Part shown: positions 51,114 through 59,190 of the stretch, piece after piece | How the letters are laid out: the number at the start of each line of letters is the position of its first letter | How positions within the stretch are numbered: the first letter of the stretch is position 1 | Assembly: GCA_020051695.1 (NCBI GenBank) | Contig: JAGVQM010000036.1 | Coordinates: 92,955 to 156,954 of the forward strand | DNA length: 64,000 bases | DNA from: Candidatus Zixiibacteriota bacterium | Lineage (GTDB): Bacteria; Zixibacteria; MSB-5A5; WJJR01; JAJRUJ01 | Direction of reading: 5' to 3' | Notes under the pieces: generated by a model | The model's database searches: none | Told to the model about the DNA's origin: nothing | The model's input: the letters and a program-made list of their open reading frames with translations, nothing else | Translations under genes and position numbers: made by a program

Positions 51114-52477
51114 GTGCGCCCCCCCGGGCAATCCACTTGCACAAAGACCGCGGTGGTATCATCTAAGTAATCGGCATTGTTGAAATTCCGCTCAAGGTTC
51201 AACCGCAATTTTTCCAAAAATTCCGCCGGGGTAAGCGCAACATTATCAATCATAAACTGTTTCAGGCGTTCACGCCCATACAGCCGGCCCTGGTCGTCGG
51301 CGGCCTCGATGATCCCGTCGGTGAAAGTCATAAGGCGATCGCCCGCCGCGAGTTTGCGGCACCCTTCCGTAAAGCACACCCCCGGAAACTGCCCCAGGAA
51401 CACGCCGCCTTCTCCCAGTTCGGTCAGTTTGCCCTCGCTGGGAGAAAACAGCAGACTCGGCGGATGGCCGGCGTTGGTGTAGGTCAACTGGCCGTGCCGC
51501 AGGTCGAATAAACCGCAAAAGAAGGTGACAAACATGTCTTTCTGACCGGTTAAGTCGGCGGAGATCAGCTCATTGATCCGGCCGACAATCTCGGCGGTGG
51601 AGGACGAGCGCAGGATCTCGGCCCGCACAATCGAACGCACCGCCGTCATGACCAGCGCAGCGGGCACGCCTTTATTGGAAACGTCGCCGACAACCATGAT
51701 GAACTGGTCGGCGCCCCTGGGGAAAATATCAAAATAATCGCCACCCACCTTGCGGGCCGGACGGTACATCGACTTCAGCGTGACACCGGGGAACTTAAAA
51801 TCGACCGAGGGGACCAGCGTCTTTTGCACCTCCTCGGCCAGGGAAAGCTCCTGCTCCATCCGCTGTTTTTCCAGGGACAGGGCCAGCAGGCGGGTATGTT
51901 CAATAGCCACGCCGGCAAAATCGACCAGGATTTGCAGGTTGTTCCTGTCGTCTTCAGTGAACGGCCCGCCGTCGCTTTTATTGACCGCCACCACGCAACC
52001 GACAATCTCGGTCTGGGTCCGGATCGGCAGTGCGATCACCCCGCCGACCATCAGCCGCCGCCCCTCGAATTCAAGGCCCGCTTCCCGATCGAAAAAATCG
52101 GTGAGCACACCCTCACCGGTTTGCTGGACCCATTCCACAACGTTCAGACCGTCCTTGAACTGCAGCAGCGGCAGCGCGCGGGGTTCAAAACCCCAGACGA
52201 TTTTGGGGACCAGGCCGTCAGGCCCGGTAGTCATGATCAACCCCACCTCGGCGCTGATAATGCGCATCGCCATCTGCATCAACACCGAGAGGATTTCCTC
52301 CAGATCGGTAATCGCCGCCAGCACTGCGCCCATCCGGGCAACATCATCCCGGTCTTGCTTCAACTGCTCGAGCTGGAGTTCCAGTTCGGCGATTCGTTCG
52401 GCCGCCCGCGCGGCCACACCCGCGCCGGGTGCCGCCTCGGTAATATTCATTGTATTTTGGTTAAGCATAGAATTCAC
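51110..52477 (-). CDS. GAF-PP2C (SpoIIE/RsbU-type) phosphatase
   Basis: A 455-residue protein. A coiled coil (residues 25-45) leads to a GAF domain (about 50-200; GVIALPIRTQTEIVGCVVAVNKSDG, VDFAGVAIEHTRLL). The PP2C-like phosphatase has AEEVQKTLVPS, RPARKVGGDYFDIF (metal-binding Asp), VVGDVSNKGVPAAL (Asp), NAGHPPSLL and FTDGIIEAADDQGRLYG (Asp). It would dephosphorylate the STAS antagonist on a signal read by GAF. The GTG at 52477 has AGGGGA five bases upstream; an in-frame ATG lies nine bases later. First gene of the signalling block. Confidence 0.94.
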   Translation of the reverse strand: MNSMLNQNTMNITEAAPGAGVAARAAERIAELELQLEQLKQDRDDVARMGAVLAAITDLEEILSVLMQMAMRIISAEVGLIMTTGPDGLVPKIVWGFEPRALPLLQFKDGLNVVEWVQQTGEGVLTDFFDREAGLEFEGRRLMVGGVIALPIRTQTEIVGCVVAVNKSDGGPFTEDDRNNLQILVDFAGVAIEHTRLLALSLEKQRMEQELSLAEEVQKTLVPSVDFKFPGVTLKSMYRPARKVGGDYFDIFPRGADQFIMVVGDVSNKGVPAALVMTAVRSIVRAEILRSSSTAEIVGRINELISADLTGQKDMFVTFFCGLFDLRHGQLTYTNAGHPPSLLFSPSEGKLTELGEGGVFLGQFPGVCFTEGCRKLAAGDRLMTFTDGIIEAADDQGRLYGRERLKQFMIDNVALTPAEFLEKLRLNLERNFNNADYLDDTTAVFVQVDCPGGRT

Positions 52478-52495
52478 GTGGTCCCCTATCTGGTA

Positions 52496-52501
52496 ATTAT
52501 A
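52496..52501 (-). promoter_or_regulatory. -10 box of the signalling operon
   Basis: The minus strand reads TATAAT exactly, 18 bases before the GTG start of the RsbU-like gene. A -35 match is poor (TTCAGC, spacing 19), so an activator or an alternative sigma factor may be involved. Confidence 0.5.
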
Positions 52502-52620
52502 TCGGCCGGCGGGGGCGTTCGCTGAACCGACGAATGGCTCAAGTATCTCCCTTTAAGGCATAAAGTTAATGGCGGGAAAAACAAGCTGTGCATGAAGGGT
52601 CAGGGCATAGACCCGGACGA

Positions 52621-52661
52621 TAAAAAAAACCCTCCCACTTGGAGTAAGATCCGGGAGGGTT
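52621..52661 (-). terminator. Strong intrinsic terminator
   Basis: AACCCTCCC and GGGAGGGTT are exact 9-bp complements around a 16-base loop. On the minus strand the stem is followed by a run of eight T residues (complement of 52622-52629). The nearest protein gene it could serve ends 238 bases upstream, which suggests another transcript. Confidence 0.9.
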
Positions 52662-52840
52662 TCAATAATATGGCAAGCTACTGTATATATCGGCGTTCCT
52701 GGTCTTCCCTTAACAAGTTCCGCAGGCACGCGCGATTAATTTACCGGGTTTCGGCGGCAACGACACACTCACCCCGGCCGGCCGGCTCAGTTGATGCCGG
52801 AGGAACCGGCGATCGGATGGCTCCGCTGACGATACTCGGA

Positions 52841-52865
52841 ATCATAAAAAGAATATTCTTATGAT
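52841..52865. promoter_or_regulatory. 25-bp imperfect palindrome
   Basis: ATCATAAAAAGAATATTCTTATGAT has ATCATA/TATGAT arms and a central AAGAATATTCTT perfect 12-bp palindrome. It overlaps the -10 of the candidate RNA promoter, where an operator would act. Confidence 0.4.
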
Positions 52866-52898
52866 AAACGGCTGCATATCATTTCGTCATGGCGCGGG

Positions 52899-53441
52899 TC
52901 AGCCGATGTCCCGCGCTTGCAGCATCCGGCGCAGCATCAAAATCTGGGCACGATGCCCGGCTTCATGTTCCAGCACATGATACAAAACCCAGCGCACGGT
53001 AAACTCATATTCGCGCCCCTCGTCGTCGACAAAGTCCTTCAACTCCTCCAGCGACGAGTCGGATAATGTGGCGTAAAATTCCTCGGTGATCTCGCGGGAT
53101 TCATCAAGCCGCGCGATAAACCATTCGACCGGATGCTCCTCCAGCGGCGACGCATCGGGATTGCCGAACAATTCGGTCCGGTAGATGGTTTTCTGTTCCG
53201 GAGTCAACTCCTGCCCCATGCAGACATATTGAATCCAGAACAACTCGGCTTCGACAATATGCAACAGTAGCATGCCGATCGAATTGCCGCCTTTTTCGGG
53301 GACCCAGGCCAGTTGCGACGGCGTCAACTCACCGGCGGCATTTTTCAGCCTCCCGCGGATTTCCTGCTGCATGCGGTGAAACAGACCAACTTGAGGGTCC
53401 AAAGAACCGGGAACAGGCAGATCGATTCGCTGTGCGCTCAC
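52899..53441 (-). CDS. DinB-family protein
   Basis: A 180-residue four-helix-bundle protein of the DinB/YfiT type. The metal-binding His residues are in MLLLHIVEAELFW and HVLEHEAGHRAQILMLRRM, the usual H-x(n)-H-x(3)-H pattern. Some members are thiol transferases (bacillithiol or mycothiol dependent), most are uncharacterised. The start is GTG 53441, with AAAGGAG six bases upstream; the long frame before it lacks conservation. Confidence 0.88.
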   Translation of the reverse strand: MSAQRIDLPVPGSLDPQVGLFHRMQQEIRGRLKNAAGELTPSQLAWVPEKGGNSIGMLLLHIVEAELFWIQYVCMGQELTPEQKTIYRTELFGNPDASPLEEHPVEWFIARLDESREITEEFYATLSDSSLEELKDFVDDEGREYEFTVRWVLYHVLEHEAGHRAQILMLRRMLQARDIG

Positions 53442-53541
53442 GCGGACTCCTTTCCGCTTATTCAGTCTCGTTGTGCCGAAAATAGCAGGATTACGTAATT
53501 CAGCCAACGTGTTTTTTGGGAGTAGATAAATGAGCGTCGGT

Positions 53542-54663
53542 TCAAGATCCGCTATCGGCCGTCGGAGGAACTTCGGCCAGCGCACGAATCCGGCGCATTT
53601 CGGCGACATAGAAGTTGAAAAACGAGATGAAAATCGCGGCCAGCACCGGCCCCATGACCAGGCCCAACAGGCCAAAAACATTCAGCCCGCCCAGAATCGA
53701 AATGAACAACACCAGGGTATGCACCTGGGTGCGCCCGCTGATGAACATGGGCCGGAGCAGGTTATCGATAGTGGAAACCACCCCGAAACCCAGACATAAC
53801 AGGATGATCCCCTTGCCAACCGAACCCTGCACCAAAAGAAAAATCGCCGCCGGGACATAAACCAGCGCCGCGCCGAATGCCGGAAGAAACGAGCAAAAAC
53901 CCATAACCACACCCCATAACACCGGCGCCCCCAGACCCAGCACCAGAAACGCCAGCCCGCCCAGCGATCCCTGGATTACGGCGATCAATACCCCGCCATA
54001 CAACGCGGCCCGCACAACCTGCCGCAACTGAGTGAACAGCTCTTCAGTACGGGCGGCGGTCAACGGGAGGGCCTCACGAACGCGGTTCAGCAACCGGTCA
54101 CCATCCCGGAACAGGAAAAACATAGTCAGGGTCACCACTCCCAGGTGCAGCAGAAATAAGGAAAAATTAGCCACCATTTCCGCTGTACGGTCGACAGTCA
54201 AGGCGGTCAGGCGCTTGAGGTTATCCAGGAGTAATGATTTGACATCCAGCCCGGAGAGGTCGATCCAGGGGGCCAACCGTTCGGCGATCTTGCGAAACAG
54301 CGGCGTGTTTTCGAAATGAATAATCTGGTCGAGTTCGGCCCGGTGGGTCCCGGCCTGAAGCTGGCGGGTGAACTCGGAAACTTCATCGATTAACGCGGCG
54401 CCCAGGTATGTCGTGGGGGCGATTAATACCAGAAACACCAGGACGGTGGATAATCCTGCGCCCAGCCAGCGCGGGCCATACCGCCGCAGCCGGGCATTTA
54501 TCGGCCAGAAAACGATGGTAACACATGCGCCCCATAGCAGGGGGATCAAAAACGGCTCGGTGACGCGGTAACATAAATACAGAGTAACCGCGGCAATCGT
54601 GACCAGGGCCAGCGTCACAGTGACGCCCTGTTTCCGCATTGAGACAGGATGTTGATCCGGCAT
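53542..54663 (-). CDS. AI-2E family transporter (PerM/YdiK-like permease)
   Basis: A 373-residue membrane protein with about seven to eight helices. FLIPLLWGACVTIVFWPINARLR, FRDGDRLLNRV, GFCSFLPAFGAALVYVPAA and DNLLRPMFISGRTQVHTLVLFISILGGLNVFGLLGLVMGPVL are all family hallmarks. Members include the proposed AI-2 exporter TqsA and sodium/proton antiporters; the substrate here is unknown. GGGGTGG precedes ATG 54663. It ends 100 bases before the DinB start on the same strand. Confidence 0.92.
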   Translation of the reverse strand: MPDQHPVSMRKQGVTVTLALVTIAAVTLYLCYRVTEPFLIPLLWGACVTIVFWPINARLRRYGPRWLGAGLSTVLVFLVLIAPTTYLGAALIDEVSEFTRQLQAGTHRAELDQIIHFENTPLFRKIAERLAPWIDLSGLDVKSLLLDNLKRLTALTVDRTAEMVANFSLFLLHLGVVTLTMFFLFRDGDRLLNRVREALPLTAARTEELFTQLRQVVRAALYGGVLIAVIQGSLGGLAFLVLGLGAPVLWGVVMGFCSFLPAFGAALVYVPAAIFLLVQGSVGKGIILLCLGFGVVSTIDNLLRPMFISGRTQVHTLVLFISILGGLNVFGLLGLVMGPVLAAIFISFFNFYVAEMRRIRALAEVPPTADSGS

Positions 54664-54783
54664 ATTGACCACCCCGTTCGTCAGGGCAAACTGCCATATG
54701 TATACATCCGGCATCGCGCGCCGCAAGGGATATTAATGAAAGTCCCTTCCACTACATAGTTCGGCGGCGGCAGGGTGAAACGT

Positions 54784-54829
54784 GAAGGCCGGCGAGCAAC
54801 CCTGCCCGCCAATTCGCCGGCTGGCCTTC
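54784..54829. repeat. Nested GC hairpin between secreted-protein and permease genes
   Basis: GAAGGCC (54784-54790) pairs with GGCCTTC (54823-54829) and GGCGA pairs with TCGCC inside. It lies 33 bases downstream of the beta-helix gene's stop on the minus strand. No T-run, so termination would not be classical. Confidence 0.5.
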
Positions 54830-54862
54830 GCCCGGAAGGGCCACGGCTCCGAGGTCACACCG

Positions 54863-56701
54863 TCATTTCTGCAACACCAATTTTGCGGACGACGTAAATT
54901 CATATCCCCATATGGTCAGTTTTGCAAAATACACAGCGCTGGCCGCAGGAATACCAGCATCGGTGCGGCCATCCCACGATACCTGATGATATCCGGGATA
55001 TTGCCGTTCATCGACGACCGTCACCACTTTGCGACCAAGAATGTCATAGATGTTCAATTGCACCTGAGTCGGTCGGGCGCCAATATCGGGAATAAAATAC
55101 TCGATCTTCGTCGATGAATTGAACGGGTTGGGATACGTTCCCACAATCTTTGCCATTAACGGTGAAGTAGGGAATGATTTATCCTCAAGAATACCGGAAA
55201 TAATCCGGGACCGCTCGGGGGATGGTGGACTGCCGTGACCCGTTGAATCGACTGCAGTCACCACATAATACAAATCAATCCCTGGCGGAAAAGTCGAGTC
55301 AATCATGGTCGTGTCATCCCGTCCCACGTCAAATGTCGTCGTCGGATCACGTGACCAGAAACCCGGAGCCTCTCCGCGGCCCACCGTATATTTCGCTAAG
55401 TCAGCCTCTGGACGAGAAGTCCAGGTCAGCTTGATCAATCCTTCTTCGTCGGTAACCCAAAGGAATTCCGGCGCTTTAGGCTCGAGTTGGGGATATGTGT
55501 ATGTACTGCCGCCCGGGCCGCCATACATGCCGATGTCTGAACGCGAACCATCAAGATCGGGTATTGTCGGATCACCGGCGTCAATCAGCGGGCTTCCAGC
55601 CTGCAATTGGTAATTGGAATCCCCCGCAAACATCGGATACGCGCAGAAATTCGCCGAATCGAGCAATTTCACCAATTCAGGAGGATCAACTGGATATTTA
55701 CGATAGTGAATCTCCTTGGGTGGCCAGAAGACGTTATAAGTAAATGTAATCCAACCTGTGGTATCGCACGTGGCACATTTTGGCCCGAATTCCCACGCGG
55801 CCGTAAAATCGATCAATATATTGTTTCGGATACCCAATATTTCATAACTACGCTGAAAAACAGGAATGAAATTGTGTGGATCATCCAATGATGGTAATCC
55901 CGTGCCAACTACCATTGTATTGTTCTCAATCACTCCTGAGGCGTAGAACCAGGCAACCGGAGCCGATGAGTTTAGAAACAAATTGTTACGTATTTCAACA
56001 AGAGTCGCATGATCTACCATGACACCAATCGGTCTCCCAATCGGATCTTCATTAAAGACATTGTGTTCAATAACATAGTAGCCATTCGCGGCAATTAACG
56101 CGATTCCATATCCGCCTGTCTTTCCAAAGAAGGAGTTATGATGCATCCACCCCGAACTCGTGCCTACATAAAGTCCTTCCGAGATTCCAAAGTAAAATTC
56201 ATTATTATGGGCCTCTAACCTGCCACTGCCACTTGCAAAAAACGCAAGCTCTCGAAATCGACAATCATGAACCCTCAGTGTATCGGGATCATAGCAATAA
56301 ATATAAACCGCTGGATTAAAGGATGTACCCTTCGGGTAATTGAATTCCAAGCCATAGATTTCGACATTTTTTCCAAGTTCGGCTGGGCGTCCAACATGAT
56401 AAACTGGATCGGTCCAAATAATTACTACGGAATCCCGACCCGCACCGGCCCATACCGTCCGGGCCGGGATAAACACGGTGGTATCAAGATCGTACTCGCC
56501 GGCCGCGACCATCAAGGTATCCCCTTCGTTAAGAACAGGGATAACATCCTGCAAATAATGCGCGCCGGTCGCATAACTTGAGTAGGGCGGGATATTCGAG
56601 CCATTGATATTGGCCCAATGGGTGTCGGCAACCGTTGTTGAGGATACGCACAGAAACCCAATGACTGCGGAACATAACACTTTGCCGTGGAGACCACCCA
56701 C
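54863..56701 (-). CDS. Secreted beta-helix protein with type IX secretion sorting domain
   Basis: A 612-residue exported protein. A signal peptide covers about residues 1-25. Residues 50-390 form a right-handed parallel beta-helix of the pectate-lyase/NosD type (short repeats such as IEIRNNLFLNSSAPV, VIENNTMVVG, LGIRNNILIDF). A fibronectin III-like domain follows (KLTWTSRPEADLAKY). The last 85 residues are a FlgD-like Ig sorting domain: YPNPFNSSTKIEYFIP, LNIYDILGRKV, PGYHQVSWDGRTDAG, AVYFAKL. This tail directs export by the type IX (Por) system in FCB bacteria. The start is GTG 56701, with AGAGGTG upstream. The middle of the gene is visibly more AT-rich than its neighbours. Confidence 0.85.
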   Translation of the reverse strand: MGGLHGKVLCSAVIGFLCVSSTTVADTHWANINGSNIPPYSSYATGAHYLQDVIPVLNEGDTLMVAAGEYDLDTTVFIPARTVWAGAGRDSVVIIWTDPVYHVGRPAELGKNVEIYGLEFNYPKGTSFNPAVYIYCYDPDTLRVHDCRFRELAFFASGSGRLEAHNNEFYFGISEGLYVGTSSGWMHHNSFFGKTGGYGIALIAANGYYVIEHNVFNEDPIGRPIGVMVDHATLVEIRNNLFLNSSAPVAWFYASGVIENNTMVVGTGLPSLDDPHNFIPVFQRSYEILGIRNNILIDFTAAWEFGPKCATCDTTGWITFTYNVFWPPKEIHYRKYPVDPPELVKLLDSANFCAYPMFAGDSNYQLQAGSPLIDAGDPTIPDLDGSRSDIGMYGGPGGSTYTYPQLEPKAPEFLWVTDEEGLIKLTWTSRPEADLAKYTVGRGEAPGFWSRDPTTTFDVGRDDTTMIDSTFPPGIDLYYVVTAVDSTGHGSPPSPERSRIISGILEDKSFPTSPLMAKIVGTYPNPFNSSTKIEYFIPDIGARPTQVQLNIYDILGRKVVTVVDERQYPGYHQVSWDGRTDAGIPAASAVYFAKLTIWGYEFTSSAKLVLQK

Positions 56702-56805
56702 ACATCACCTCTGTTGCAGACTGCCCACTGCGCAGGTAATCTACAACGAATAATGGCGGTGGGCAAACCAAAAAGGCGCTGCCGATTGTTTTCAATGAGT
56801 TCCTT

Positions 56806-56863
56806 GTCGGGTTTCTCGTTTCGTCCCGCTCTGCGGCGGGACTTCACTCGGAACCCGACCTAC
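56806..56863 (-). repeat. Dispersed nested inverted repeat
   Basis: Outer arms GTCGGGTT and AACCCGAC enclose GTCCCGC-TCTGCG-GCGGGAC. Read on the minus strand it starts GTAGGTCGGGTTCCGA and ends GAGAAACCCGAC, the same outer ends as the element at 20635-20680. It lies in the gap between the two large secreted-protein genes. Confidence 0.75.
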
Positions 56864-56926
56864 AAAAAATCCTCCGATGGGACTTTTTCAACAAGCCGAA
56901 GCGGATGGGACACCCGGTTGCCCGGT

Positions 56927-58714
56927 TTAGGGCCACGGCTGTTCACAGGGATCGCATAGCCCGGACGACCAGCCCTTATAGACATAACCCACACACCACA
57001 CCACATCGACCGGGGTGATGATGTCATCGCAGTTCCAGTCGCCTTTGACCGCCGGACAACCGGGGATGCCCGGCGGCGGGCCGCCCCAGCCCTTATAGAC
57101 ATAATTGACGATATACGCCACATCGATCGGGTTAATCCCCCCGTCACCATTCCAATCCCCCAGCCCCGGGCAGGTACATTCGCACACGTCGCCGATGTCG
57201 TTGAAATTCACATCCTCCTGGCCGGGGTTGTACCCGCTGGGGCAATTGTCCAGGTCGCCGCAGATCCCATCGGCGTCCCGGTCGTTAAAGGGATCGTCGG
57301 GGCAATTGTCGCAGGCGTCTCCCAACGCATCGCCGTCGGCGTTTTCCTGGCCGGCATTGGCGATCAAGCGGCAGTTGTCGCCGGCGTCCAAAACGCCGTC
57401 GTCATCATCGTCATCATCGCACGCATCGCCAAAACCGTCCAGATCGTTGTCCTGCTGGCCGGGATTGGCCGTCAATGGGCAATTGTCGTTGACATCGAGT
57501 ATACCGTCGTTATCATCGTCGTCGTCACAGGCGTTGCCTTCGCCGTCACCGTCGGTGTCAAGCTGATCGGGATTGCTCAGCGCCGGGCAGTTGTCGGTCA
57601 CGCACGTATTGGCGGGAAAACCCGGATCACCGGCGCCATCACCGTCAAGGTCGGTGCACTCGTCACAGACATTGCCAACCCCGTCGCTGTCGGCATCCTC
57701 CTGGCCGGGGTTGCTCACCGTACGGCAATTATCGGTAACATCCGCCACACCGTCGTTGTCGTCGTCATCGTCGCAGGCATCACCTAATGCGTCGCCATCG
57801 GCGTTTTCCTGGCCGGGATTGGGTGCAAACGGGCAGTTGTCCGAGCCATCGAGCACGCCGTCACCGTCATCATCGTCATCGCAGGCATCGCCCATACCGT
57901 CGACATCATTGTCCTCCTGCCCCGGGTTGGCGACCGTCGGACAATTGTCGGTCAAGTCGGGAACGCCGTCGGTGTCTCCGTCAACACAGTAATTCGGGGG
58001 AATTTCGCCATTGAGCCACAGCAGCGGGAAGCCGGGCACGGGCGTCCCCCACTGCGGCTGCCATTCCACCCAGCCCACACCACCGACCCGCCAGACAAAC
58101 GCCTCGCAGGTCGGCACGGCCGGAATGTAATAATCCATCAGCACGCTGGGATAGGGCGCGGAAGTCGAACCGGTGTATTCCAGAACCACGAAAAACGGCC
58201 CATCCACACAGCAGTAATCCGGCAATTCGATGGTATGGACATTGGGCCAGATATCGGCCAGCGGCGGCGGTTCGACATAGCACAACTCAGCGTCCGGGAC
58301 CGGACATCCCTGAATGGTATTATCAACGGTGTAGATCGCCAGACGTACACCTACCGGCCAGTTGGCGACAAACGTCGGCGGCGTATCGGCCAGCGCCACA
58401 GAAATCGTATGGATCTCGAACGGGTACGGGGCGGGATTGCAGCCATACACCGCATCGGCCGGGTCATAGTAAATGGCGACTTTCTGACCGGCTACATAGC
58501 TCGGGCTTAAAAACGACGGCAAGTTATTGTCTCGGCGCATCTGGCAGATCGCCGCCGGTTTGGACAGTGCCGGCGGAGATGATACCGTGGGATCAAGGGA
58601 AATCACCGGAGCGGGATCGACGGCGGCCGCAGAAACCGTCGAACCAACCACTCCCCAACTTAAACCCAGACAAAGCAATCCGGCAGCCGCAACAGCAACG
58701 CATGATTTCCTCAC
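56927..58714 (-). CDS. Secreted thrombospondin-type-3 repeat protein with dockerin-like tail
   Basis: A 595-residue exported protein. A signal peptide of about 29 residues is followed by an N-terminal beta-rich domain of about 250 residues. Next come some ten calcium-binding thrombospondin type 3 units of the form DxDxDGxxDxxDNCPxxxNPGQ and DxDGxGDACD. Two dockerin-like units end the chain: GDWNGDGGINPIDVAYIVNY and GDWNCDDIITPVDVVWCVGY. These need calcium to fold, so the protein is a rigid calcium-stabilised stalk on the cell surface. The GTG at 58714 has GGGAGG five bases upstream. The repeats at DNA level explain the long mirror open frames on the other strand. Confidence 0.9.
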   Translation of the reverse strand: MRKSCVAVAAAGLLCLGLSWGVVGSTVSAAAVDPAPVISLDPTVSSPPALSKPAAICQMRRDNNLPSFLSPSYVAGQKVAIYYDPADAVYGCNPAPYPFEIHTISVALADTPPTFVANWPVGVRLAIYTVDNTIQGCPVPDAELCYVEPPPLADIWPNVHTIELPDYCCVDGPFFVVLEYTGSTSAPYPSVLMDYYIPAVPTCEAFVWRVGGVGWVEWQPQWGTPVPGFPLLWLNGEIPPNYCVDGDTDGVPDLTDNCPTVANPGQEDNDVDGMGDACDDDDDGDGVLDGSDNCPFAPNPGQENADGDALGDACDDDDDNDGVADVTDNCRTVSNPGQEDADSDGVGNVCDECTDLDGDGAGDPGFPANTCVTDNCPALSNPDQLDTDGDGEGNACDDDDDNDGILDVNDNCPLTANPGQQDNDLDGFGDACDDDDDDDGVLDAGDNCRLIANAGQENADGDALGDACDNCPDDPFNDRDADGICGDLDNCPSGYNPGQEDVNFNDIGDVCECTCPGLGDWNGDGGINPIDVAYIVNYVYKGWGGPPPGIPGCPAVKGDWNCDDIITPVDVVWCVGYVYKGWSSGLCDPCEQPWP

Positions 58715-58935
58715 GGTCCCTCCCGACTATGAGTTTGACGACTCAAAACCCAACTGTGGTAACCACGAGAAATATATGCGGTCAGGGCAGCAGGCCATGC
58801 GCGGTACTAATCATGGCCGGTCGTTCATCCCGCCCCGTTCCCCGCACAACCCGCGCGGCATATCTAACGCCACGTTCCTAAGCTAATTGACATTTCGTTT
58901 CTGTCAACGGGCAATCCGAACTTTTTGGGGGAGTC

Positions 58936-59058
58936 ATGAATAAAATTATGAAAACCAATTCATACTTCCAGGCAATCAGCAAACTCCTGCAAAGCTCTGT
59001 CATTACATACCGTGCGGTTGAACCGGCATCAGCCGATCGGGACTTGCAGCTAAAGTGA
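58936..59058 (+). CDS. Possible 40-residue small protein
   Basis: ATG 58936 follows GGGGGAG almost directly, a strong ribosome site. The frame reads MNKIMKTNSYFQAISKLLQ and ends LQLK before TGA. A perfect TTGACA lies 44 bases before the start but its -10 is weak. Composition is plausible for a small cytoplasmic peptide. No family recognised; it could be chance. Confidence 0.35.
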   Translation: MNKIMKTNSYFQAISKLLQSSVITYRAVEPASADRDLQLK

Positions 59059-59113
59059 AATTGTGCAATTAGTTACGAAATTTCCGCTTCATATATCCGC
59101 ATCGCCAATCAGT

Positions 59114-59129
59114 TGGTACGGCCTTTGCG
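59114..59129 (+). promoter_or_regulatory. Sigma54 (-24/-12) promoter
   Basis: TGGTACG-GCCT-TTGCG matches the consensus TGGYACG-N4-TTGCW in every fixed position except the last. GG and GC are ten bases apart as required. Transcription would start near 59140, about 50 bases before the exported-protein gene at 59191. AATTG-TG-CAATT and GAAATTTC palindromes at about 59058-59090 could be activator sites. An NtrC-family activator is encoded at 45191-46579. Confidence 0.7.
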
Positions 59130-59190
59130 CTAAGCGTTGGATGTTATGGGACAGGACGGACAGGTGAGGATGAAAAGGCGGGTGAAATGA

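Larger units (their letters stand above)
52621..52866 (-). ncRNA. Candidate small noncoding RNA of about 200-240 nt
   Basis: On the minus strand a promoter-like ATGACG-N18-TATCAT lies just before 52866, and the perfect terminator ends the region at 52621. There is no protein-like frame between. The segment can form a rod: ATCG plus GTTCCT near the 5' side pair with AGGAAC plus CGAT near the 3' side, and CCGGG with CCCGG lies inside. This size and shape recall 6S-type RNAs but I cannot assign it to a family. The alternative is a long 3' untranslated region of dinB. Confidence 0.3.
52478..52898. other. 421-base gap: promoter, strong terminator and candidate RNA
   Basis: No supported protein gene. 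It holds the -10 region of the RsbU-like gene near 52496-52501, a strong minus-strand terminator at 52621-52661 and a candidate noncoding RNA between that terminator and a promoter-like sequence next to the DinB gene end. Confidence 0.6.
58715..59190. other. 476-base divergent gap with sigma54 promoter and a short frame
   Basis: Contains a TTGACA/TGTCAA inverted pair at 58887-58907, a 40-codon frame at 58936-59058, AT-rich inverted repeats near 59056-59090 and a sigma54 promoter at 59114-59129. It separates two outward-facing secreted-protein genes. Confidence 0.6.

Noticed and set aside
52621..52866. Assignment of the candidate RNA to 6S RNA, SRP RNA or a known riboswitch
   Set aside because: No conserved core motif of those families is visible; only general size and pairing fit, so no family name is given.
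57200..57990. Tandem DNA repeats suggestive of a satellite or CRISPR-like array
   Set aside because: The periodicity is explained by calcium-binding protein repeats; there are no invariant repeats with unique spacers of constant length.
57105..57992. Two long plus-strand open frames rich in Ser and Pro opposite the thrombospondin-repeat gene
   Set aside because: They mirror the Asp/Gly/Asn-rich codons of the real minus-strand repeats; no ribosome sites or independent protein character.
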